Positions 49,943-57,530 of a stretch of DNA of 64,000 bases are shown in pieces (position 1 is the first letter of the stretch; each line of letters begins with the position of its first letter). A program made the position numbers and the translations under genes. Under the pieces are notes generated by a model. It searched no databases and was not told the DNA's origin. It saw only the letters and a list, made by a program, of their open reading frames with translations. The DNA is from Phaeosaccion multiseriatum (Eukaryota; Ochrophyta, other classes): assembly GCA_965112735.1 (NCBI GenBank), contig OZ218958.1, forward strand, positions 1,736,001 to 1,800,000, written 5' to 3'.

Positions 49943-50549
49943 ATGTGATCCACCCACCTGGAGGCTCCAGCAGCGCTTCCTCCTGGCATTCGTATCGACG
50001 CACAAGAGGAAATGTGCAGGCGGTACTGGTCCAGGGGCTGCAAGGACGCACCGTACGTGAGAGCAGACTGAAAGGCGCGCCCACCACCTCCGCTGATGCT
50101 ACTTGGGCCGCCGCCCCCCCCTCTGATGGAGGCTGCCCCTGCGCCTACCGCCGCGGCTGCTGCTGCTTTCATGCTCGGGTCAAACGGGAGGAGTTCACCA
50201 GCAGACCTCATGTGGAGGATTGCATGGAGGAGGCGTAGAGCACCGAGCACCTGTACACACACACATACAGCGCGGGAACGTGAGGTTGGGTACATACCGT
50301 GCTGAAGAGAGCAAAGGGGGGAGCACGGTGGGGAACAAGTAGGGAGGCGGAGGCGGATATGAGTTGTATGTAGTACGCACCTCATCGGCCCTGCTGCTAC
50401 CCAGGCAGGCCAGAGCCAAGCTCTCCCACTCCACCGCCAGGAGCTCTAGTGCATCAGAGGGTGTGGCCTCTCGCTCGCACGCTGTCACAGTGGAATGCTG
50501 CAGCTGCCAGACCGCCTCCTCTGCCCGCGATGAGTCCCAGCTACATAGG
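27319..50549 (-). CDS. TOR: Target of rapamycin (TOR) kinase, giant form; 5' end unresolved
   Basis: Eighteen exons join in phase: 50549-50381, 50250-49958, 49701-47091, 46803-43018, 42571-42137, 41998-41863, 41598-39834, 39704-38711, 38397-38254, 37989-37836, 37571-35878, 35200-31739, 31548-30656, 30410-30252, 29739-29542, 29332-29240, 28612-28526 and 28321-27319 (TAA). They encode about 6,020 residues against roughly 2,500 in human or yeast TOR. In order: HEAT repeats, FAT domain ([23 protein letters not shown]), FRB ([25 protein letters not shown]), PI3K-like kinase ([34 protein letters not shown]) and FATC ending GWCAFW. Catalytic Asp, His and Asn and the DFG are all present. Extra length is Gly, Ser, Gln, Glu and Ala tracts between helices. 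About 200 N-terminal HEAT residues are not found; a possible further exon, 50921-50760, does not join in phase. TOR couples nutrient state to growth in TORC1/2. Confidence 0.95.
28622..28803. repeat. (GGTA)n tetranucleotide array (TOR intron)
   Basis: GGTA units with GGTG and GGCA variants in the TOR intron 28613-29239, close to the acceptor side in transcript sense. On the coding strand it is TACC, so it serves as a pyrimidine-rich stretch. Confidence 0.85.
35241..35634. repeat. (GGGTGA)n array with GGGTCA units (TOR intron)
   Basis: About 65 units, mostly GAGGGT with scattered TCAGGG and GGCGAG variants, fill the TOR intron 35201-35877. Both unit types differ by one base from TTAGGG. It leaves every frame open but does not code. 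Confidence 0.93.
38146..38240. repeat. AT-rich (TA)n block in a TOR intron
   Basis: About 90 bases of TATATA/ATAATTATA in the intron 37990-38253, the most AT-rich spot in the TOR gene. It lies between two short, well-conserved FAT exons. Nothing else is seen in this intron beyond GGGA runs. Confidence 0.75.
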
Positions 50550-50921
50550 CTGACGGGAGAGAGCGAGCGAACGGGAAGAGAGAGAGAGAGAGATGGAGAG
50601 AGATGGAGAGAGAGAGAGAGAGAGAGAGATAGATAGAGAGAGATGGAGAGAGAGAGAGAGGATGAGAAGTGAGTGAGTGAAAGAGGTGAGAGAAAAGGAA
50701 AGGGCAAGTCAAAGCAACAGCTATGTATACAGCGGAGAGTAATACGCATCTATACGTACTCTGGCCAGAGGGGTTGCACCAGGGGAGGCATCGCCTGCTG
50801 CTGTCCGAGGTGAAGAGGCATCCTCGCGCTCTCCCTTCCTTAGCGTAGGCAGCCTTCGTATCGAGTATCCATGAGCGGCACGGGAGCGAAAAATTGCCAC
50901 AGCCCGCTTCTTTACGTCCTC

Positions 50922-51105
50922 CTAATAAGGACAATCCTTCACATCATCAAGATCGGATGGCACTTGATGGATCAAACACAAACAAAAAACAAAACGTGTG
51001 CAAAATAACCTCGCTCCCACAGCAGTGTTGTTGATGTACCCATCTCTCTCGTTCTGTTTCCGAGCTCGGAGGCTCTGAGAGAAAGAGGCAGACGGAGGCG
51101 GTCCG
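50922..51105. promoter_or_regulatory. Bidirectional region between TOR and the TerC-family gene
   Basis: Only 184 bases separate the most upstream TOR-side segment (50921) from the TerC start at 51106. The minus strand reads CCTTATTAG at 50930-50922, a good acceptor, so TOR may have a further 5' exon overlapping the TerC gene. Repeat content is low. Confidence 0.4.
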
Positions 51106-54100
51106 GTGGGAGAGCCGAGGGAGGGCGCCTCTCTCAAAATGGCGGCACCCCCTCCACAGCAGCTTCCGCGGAGGCGGTTGCAAGGTGGGAACGGCATCGG
51201 GCCCCCGCCGATGTCGGCGCCGAGCCTAGGACAATCTTACGGGCAGGGTCCACCAGGCCCGCCTCCGATAGGACCTCCACCCGGAGTAGGGCATCCACAA
51301 CCGCCACCACCACTTCCCGATCGGCCAATACCAGCAGCCAACAACAGTAGCAGTAGTAGTAGTAGTAGCAGCAGCGGCATGAAGAGTAGACTATCTTCCA
51401 GCAGATTGTCATCTTCCACGTCCTTCCCCTCCATGGCGTCGATGGCAGCCGCCCCTCCGCCGGTCCAGCATCACCCTTTCCCTGCCCCCCACCTTCCTGC
51501 CACCTCTCACGACCACCACCAGCACCAGCACCAACACTACCAGCACCAAGAGCAGCAACACCACCAGCAGCAGCACTTACTGCATCAGCAGAATCAGCCC
51601 CCGCCACACGCCGTGACGAGCCAGCAGTACCCACAGTCCAACAGATCGTTCCCTCTTCTGTCCCCTCTGGAGTGGGACATGAACGGGGCGAAGAGCTTTG
51701 TACGAGACACCGCCGCGAAGATTGAAGGCGTGGTGTCTGGCTCTGGGAGCAGCGGTGGTAGCAGTGGGTCTGCGGCAGATGGAAAGGAGATTTTCAGGTG
51801 AGTCCTGCTCTGATGCCACTGCTGCCACTGCTGCCGCTGCTGCTTGGCGACGATGATGTCGTGGGGTCCTTTTTAGTGGGAAGAGGGTGTAGTCAGTCCA
51901 AAAGCTACCATCCCCAACCTTTTTCTGTCTGTGCCCTTCCTCTGCCCTCCCCAAAGTCATAACTTTTTCTCTTCTTCACCACAAGCAATAACCCACAACT
52001 CTCTCGACCTTACCCTTACGCTTTTTCCCATCTCTCGTACCCCCTCCTCTGCACAACACAACTCACAACACCTTCTACTCTGCCCACACCCCACGTTATC
52101 TATTACCACCCCTCCTACCCTCCAATATCGACCCCCTCTACCCTCTAATATCGACCCCTCCCTCCTCTAATATCGACCCCCTCTACCCTCTAGTATCGAC
52201 CCCTCCCTCCTCTAATATCGACCCCCTCGACCCTCTAGTATCGACCCCTCCCTCCTCTAATATCGACCCCCTCGACCCTCTAATATCGAACCCCTCCTAC
52301 CTGCCACACCCCTTCTCCCTCGATAACAAACAAACAACAAACAAAACAAAAGGACGGCTGTGATAAGGACGATTATGTCAGTGGGAGCGGCCGTGCTGTT
52401 CGGTATAGGCACGTGGGCGGTGCTGGGCAAACAGGCGGGGACGGAGTTCTTCGCAGGGTACCTTGTGGAGCAGTCGCTATCTGTGGACAACCTGTTTGTC
52501 TTTGTCATGCTCTTCGACTACTTCGCTGTACCCGTTGAGGTAAGTAGGTGGGTGGGTGGGAGTGAGAGGGGTGGAGTTAGGTGGGGTGGGTGTGAGGGGA
52601 TATGAGGTGGGAGAAGGGCTCTCTGCCTCCCCCCCCCCCCCCCTCCTTTCCTCCCCATTGTCCTCCCTGCTGTATCCGTATCACCAATGGCTGCTGTATC
52701 ACCAACCGCTGTTGCTCTGCTGCCACTGCTGTTGCCTTGTTTGCCCTCTGCCCAGCACCAAGGGCGTGTGCTGACGTGGGGGATAATCGGAGCCGTACTC
52801 ATGAGGGGCATCATGATTGCAATGGGTGAGGGACACCCAAGGCAAGGCAGAGGCAGAGGTAGTAGGGGCTTGCGACTGTGCTAATCGTACTACTGCCTGA
52901 TGTTAAAAGAAGAACAAATAATGTAATAATGTATATGGTGTCACACTACTAACACAACTACTTCTTATGGTCACTTTATGCTTGACTTCTACTGGCTGTG
53001 CTGTGCGTGGTCTTCGCTTTTGCCATACACTACACAGGGGTTGCGGTAGTCAAGTCGTTCCGATGGTGTATAGTCTTCTTCGCGGGCATCCTGCTGGTCA
53101 GCGCGTGGAAGCTGCTCACGGAGGAGGAAGGGGACCATGACCTCACCCACAACACCGTCGTCATGTAAGTCAGTGGGTAAGATGGAGAGAGAGAGAGAGT
53201 GGGAAGGTATCAATGAGGGGGATACAGAGGGATAGAGGGAGAGAGAGATTGGGAATTCATCAATCAATCGGTCACTCGAAGAAGAAGGTGCAGGTGCTCG
53301 TGTTGGTGCTACCACGAACTGAGCTTGCTTGCCTGGGCCATAGTGTGGTGGAAGCGAAGCGTTCGTGTGGGCTGCCTCAGGACCGCCCTTCGATACAGAG
53401 AAGTTCGATACTGATCATCGCTGTTCGATACTGATCATCGATGTTCGATACTGATCATCGATGTTCGATACTGATCATCGATGTTGCTGCACTTCCTCCT
53501 CGGGGCCAAGGAACCTCACACACTCGCTCTCTCGATGCTTCGCTTCCTTCCTTGCATCGTCTTGTTTCGTTTCGTCTCCGTTACACCACAGCATGGCGAA
53601 GAAGATGGTGGGAGCCGTAGACAGGTAAGACGGTATAGCAGTGAGTCATGCGAGCTAGAGCAGTACCCCCGTCCGGGCCACGTCTATCCACCTCTGACCC
53701 TGCAGATAGGAGCTCACGCAGCACCTCAGCGTGTCCTTTCAGCGCTGCCATCATGACGTGGAAGCTTAGCTGATGTGGACTGGACCTGGGGTGGCGCTTC
53801 TACGCTTCCACAACTCACTCTCTTTCTTCTTCTTCTCCTCCTCCTCCTCCTCCTCCTCCTCCTCCTCCTCCTCCTCCTCCTCCTCCTCCTCCTCCTCCTC
53901 CTCCTCCTCCTCCTCCTCCTCCTCCTCCTCCTCATCCTAACGATTAATCTCGCTGTCGTTCGTTGTGCGTTGTCATACCATCATGCTGCTGTCATACCGA
54001 GCAGATACGACGGCGACAAGTTCTTCACCACAGTGGCGGACCTTGGCAAGGGAAGGTCTCGCCGTGTGGCCACCCCTCTGCTGCTCTGCTTGGTAAGTAC

Positions 54101-55015
54101 ATGTTTTTCCTGTCGATGCTTTTCTCATGGGCTATTCCTTTAGTCAACTGAGCTCACGGGCCATTCTCTGTCATGCAATGGGTATCTCCATACCCACTTG
54201 CATCTCCCTCCCTCCCTCTCTCTCTTCTCCTTCCCCCTCCCTCCCTCCCTCTCTCCCTTCTCTATCCCTCCGTCTGTCCCTCCCCCTCTCCAACACCCTC
54301 CCAAATCAGGTGTGCATCGAGCTCAGCGACTTTGTCTTCGCCGTGGACTCTATCCCCGCAGTATTGGGTGTGACGCAGGAGCCATTCATCGTATACAGCA
54401 GCAACATATTCGCCATCCTTGCCCTCCGCTCCATCTATACCATCATCGCCCGCGCCGCACAGCAACTTCCTTATCTCAAACCCGCTGTGGCCATGGTATT
54501 GGGTTTTGTAGGTGTCAAAATGCTGCTCGAATTTGCCGGGTTGGAGATCTCCACAACCGTGAGCTTGGGTGTCGTCGTCCTCCTGTGAGTCTTGGTTCGT
54601 GAGAGGAGTTTGAGTGAGAGGTGGAGGGGGAGGGGTGGAGGGAGGGGGGAGGGGGATGGCGGAGTGGGAGGGGTGTTTTTCTTATGCCTTCTGTCGTGCT
54701 TCGCGTTTGCCCTTTGTGGTGACCCACTCGTCCTCACCCCTCCCTCACCCCGCCCCGCTCTACCCCCTACTTCCTTCCTTCCTTCCTTCCTTCCACTCCC
54801 CCTCTTCCTTGGGGTCCTTTCCTTCGTTCCTTCCTTCCTCCCCCCCTCTTCCCCCCCCCCCCCCCCGACACGCTGTCAGCTTGACTGGGGGTGTGGTGTT
54901 CAGCCTCATGGGCAGTTGTTATAAAGCACGCTTCAAGAGGAAAGACAGTGATTCGGATCTGTTCGGGCATATCGGCAGTGAAGGAGGTCTGAGTTCCATG
55001 CCTTCCACGGCTTAG
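51106..55015 (+). CDS. TerC-family integral membrane protein
   Basis: Exons 51106-51797, 52353-52539, 52756-52825, 53038-53164, 53592-53624, 54005-54092, 54310-54584 and 54880-55015 (TAG) join in phase to 535 residues. The C-terminal 300 residues are a TerC fold: GYLVEQSLSVDNLFVFVML, HQGRVLTWGIIGAVLMRG, YDGDKFFTTV and LSDFVFAVDSIPAVLGVT, with the paired acidic residues in the membrane helices that mark the family. Bacterial relatives (TerC, Alx, MeeF/MeeY) export metal such as Mn; a plant homologue acts in thylakoid membranes. The N-terminal 230 residues are Pro-, Ser-, His- and Gln-rich, with no signal peptide visible, so plastid location is not supported by sequence. An alternative start is ATG 51139. 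The first intron ends in an A-rich acceptor (ACAAAACAAAAG) without a pyrimidine tract. Other introns hold ATATCGACCCC and GTTCGATACTG repeats. Confidence 0.93.
53400..53485. repeat. 20-bp tandem repeat GTTCGATACTGATCATCGAT (TerC intron)
   Basis: Four near-perfect copies in the intron 53165-53591. The internal word CGATACTG also recurs in introns of the ABC1K gene (1013-1080) and the membrane protein gene (7741-7806). Confidence 0.85.
53830..53936. repeat. (CTC)n array (TerC intron)
   Basis: About 35 CTC/TCC units in the intron 53625-54004, upstream of the acceptor at 54004. Confidence 0.9.
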
Positions 55016-55893
55016 CGAAGAGCTGCGTAGTCACTCAGCTGGCGCGTGTCGATGTCGAGATCGATATCATCGACATTGGCAATATAGAGGTTATGTTGAT
55101 AGAGGTGAAGAAGAATGAAAACTGAAACTGCATAGCTGGCTCTGCTTGGTCACCCCTCCCCCTTCTTCTCGCGTCATCTCGATGTACGCACACAGAAGCT
55201 CTGAGGCGAACGAATACTAACACTATTGGGTTTGGTGTTTGCTGATCCGATTCACAGATCCCGATCCCAGGAGGGGGGACGGAAGTTCCATTTCGTGGGT
55301 GAGAGGGCAGCGGCAAGCTTGAAGCCTGTGTTGAGCGCAGACAGACGCGACGGCGCAGCTTCTGCCTAGATGAGAGGTGCCTGCCTTTGGTCTCCACACG
55401 AGCACAACCCCCGCCTAGGACCTGGCGTTCACCTTCGCTATTGTGTGATTACACTGTAGCAGGGCAAAACCCTTCTCTAAGATACGACTGCTTGCTGTGC
55501 CCGCATGCCCCACCCTGGAAGCCCTCGGCCTCTGTCCATCGGGATTACACTCTCCCCCTTCAAACGAGCTCACCCTCACTCTCACCCCCCCCCTCAAGCT
55601 ATACACTTCATCCATTGGTCCCGTAAGCTACACACGTGACTCCCCTCCCCCCCCGGACCCGCTACCTCCTGTACTCCTTTCGACAGAGCATCGCAATCAC
55701 TTCACCGCTCTTACACCAAGCCAGTGTGCCGTGGGCTGCCGAGTCTCTCTCTCGCATCGCATCCTGATGTACAGGCTCACTCGCATGGGCTGCATGACTG
55801 GTGCAAGTGAGCAGCTGGAGCGGTACTCTTTCGTTGCCAAAGTCGTCGTTGCCCTAGCTACCAGCCCCCACCTCACACATCTCTCCTGCTCGC
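55016..55893. other. Convergent intergenic region; left part of ankyrin duplicon A
   Basis: This 878-base gap lies between the TerC stop and the ankyrin gene A stop. From about 55388 onward it is nearly identical to 61165-61671 beside ankyrin gene B, including CCTAGGACCTGGCGTTCACC and the downstream A/B-shared 3' sequence. At 55229-55285 lies a copy of the GATCCGATTCACAGATCCCG repeat that recurs at 57548-57595. No gene is supported. Confidence 0.65.
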
Positions 55894-57123
55894 TCAGCCC
55901 ATCTCCTCCGCCATGCTCTCCCACGTCTCGCTCCCCACACTCCAGGGCCTCTCCAGCGGCAGGATTCCGCTCTCCTTGCCGAAGGTCGGATCCGTCCTTC
56001 GCATGAGGTCCAGCGCGGTTTGGGACCGGAAGAAGGCTGCTGCCGCCTCCATAAGTCGCTGCTCGATGCCGAGGCCGGGCTGACACCGCCGTGCCCCAGC
56101 CAAGGCCTTGTCCACCGAAGCATCGGCCGAGAGGAGCTGCCGCGCAGTCCCGTGGTGGTCTGTGAAGATGGCAGCAAAGAGAGGAGTCATACCGTTTGAT
56201 GACGTGATATCGATGGGGGATCCCGCAGAGATGAGACGAGCGACGGCGGCCTCGTGCCCATGGTGCGCGGCGAGGTAGAGGGCTGAATTGCCCTTGTTGG
56301 TCCTTTTGTCTACACGTGCTCCCGCAGAGAGAAGCTTCTCCACCACGGCGTCGCGCCCTGCCTGACAGGCATGGTGAAGAGGAGTGACACCGTGGACGTC
56401 AGCCTTGTCGATGCTGGCGTGGGCCCTCATGAGCTGCTGTACGATGCCCGCATGCCCATTGAACGATGCCTGATGAAGCGGAGTTCTCCCTTGATTATCT
56501 GCGTGGTTCACATCCGCTTGGGCTGAGATGAGGTGCCTTACAACATAGCCATGTCCGTTCTGAGAGGCATACCAAATCGAAGACAAGCCCTGCTTGTCCG
56601 CCACGTCGACGTTAGCGCGCGCCGAAAGCAGCTGCTGCACTGTCGTGGAGTGCCCCATGTCTGATGCCATAATCAAGGGAGTAACTCCTGTGCCACTCGC
56701 TTGGTCGACAGGGGCTCCCATGTCCAACAGCCGCCTCACCACCTGATCGTGTCCGTTGCCGCTAGCGGCTATCAATGGCGTGTTTCTATCGGGTCCCCCT
56801 CTGGTGCTGAAGGAGGCCCCTTCCCGCAGCAGCAGGTCCATGACATCCAGCCGACCGTCTCCTGCAGCCGCAAGCATAGCGGTATGTTCGTGTTCGTCGA
56901 TAGGCTGATCCAAACTCGCTTTACCATGTTTGGCGATGAGCTTGGTAACCAGTGCTCTCACATTGGGGAAGCTCTCCCATCTGTCCAGGGCCTGCCCCAG
57001 CCGCCGCGCCTGGTGTTGTTGAGGGAAACGAGGATGGGGGGGAGAGACGCATATACATAGGCTATAAGGGATCAGCAGGAAGCTGCTCACTGCTTCGATA
57101 CGTGAGCATCCCACTGCAGCCAT
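55894..57123 (-). CDS. Ankyrin-repeat protein, paralogue A
   Basis: One open frame from ATG 57123-57121 to TGA 55896-55894, 409 residues. About eight ankyrin repeats (residues about 70-345) show the usual TPLxxA and GHxxVVxxLL pattern, for example GVTPLIMASDMGHSTTVQQL. The C-terminal 60 residues (IEQRLMEAAAAFFRSQTALD onward) are not ankyrin and are shared almost exactly with paralogue B. Ankyrin stacks bind proteins; the partner is unknown. After the first 11 codons, GTGAGC…CACCAG bounds a possible 81-nt in-frame intron coding a hydrophobic LLIPYSLCICVSPP stretch; both paralogues keep it. If it is spliced the protein loses 27 residues; if kept, the stretch could be a weak membrane anchor. The frame opens a little upstream, but without an ATG. 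Confidence 0.85.
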   Translation of the reverse strand: MAAVGCSRIEAVSSFLLIPYSLCICVSPPHPRFPQQHQARRLGQALDRWESFPNVRALVTKLIAKHGKASLDQPIDEHEHTAMLAAAGDGRLDVMDLLLREGASFSTRGGPDRNTPLIAASGNGHDQVVRRLLDMGAPVDQASGTGVTPLIMASDMGHSTTVQQLLSARANVDVADKQGLSSIWYASQNGHGYVVRHLISAQADVNHADNQGRTPLHQASFNGHAGIVQQLMRAHASIDKADVHGVTPLHHACQAGRDAVVEKLLSAGARVDKRTNKGNSALYLAAHHGHEAAVARLISAGSPIDITSSNGMTPLFAAIFTDHHGTARQLLSADASVDKALAGARRCQPGLGIEQRLMEAAAAFFRSQTALDLMRRTDPTFGKESGILPLERPWSVGSETWESMAEEMG

Positions 57124-57530
57124 CGTATCCACAAACCCCTCCCTCGCTCTGCTCTCTTCGAAACACAAGAGTCCATTTGTTTTCTCAAAGGCGGGGGGAG
57201 AGGCGCATAGGCTACACCGGATTAAAAGGGATCAACGGAGAGCTGCCTGTTGCGTCGACACGTGAGCATCCCACCGCAGCTAATCGTATCCGCAGAAGGA
57301 CCCCTCTCCTTGCTCTACGCTTTCCAAAGAACACCTGTCTCACAGGAGGGCGCTAGGTCGTACCTCGGGCGTTAAAGTTGCCTGCTGCGCCATGGTGAGC
57401 AAGCGACCCCTCCCTTGAGACGGTAGTGCTGACAAGGGGGCTACAGAAGGCCCTCTCCCTGCTGCGCCTGCTGTGCAGTAGTCGGTCGCTCTGCCTTTCT
57501 TATCAGGCCTCCCCGCTGATACAATTAGTT
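57124..57530. other. Upstream region of ankyrin gene A with decayed tandem copy of its 5' end
   Basis: Bases about 57190-57330 repeat, with substitutions, the gene's own 5' portion (57030-57170), including GTGAGCATCCCACCGCAGC and TCGTATCC. Right of it the sequence GAGGGCGCTAGGTCGTACCT…GACGGTAGTGCTGA is shared with 63110-63200. Both paralogues must be driven from this shared block. Confidence 0.6.

Noticed and set aside
50922-51634. Minus-strand frames opposite the first TerC exon, considered as TOR N-terminus
   Set aside because: Composition is Gly/Ala shadow of the Pro/Gln-rich exon, with no HEAT-like pattern and no in-phase join to the TOR exon at 50549.
53590-53760. Alternative long exon in the TerC gene
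   Set aside because: The 33-nt exon 53592-53624 is bounded by good splice sites and keeps the TerC reading frame into YDGDKFF; a longer exon would break it.
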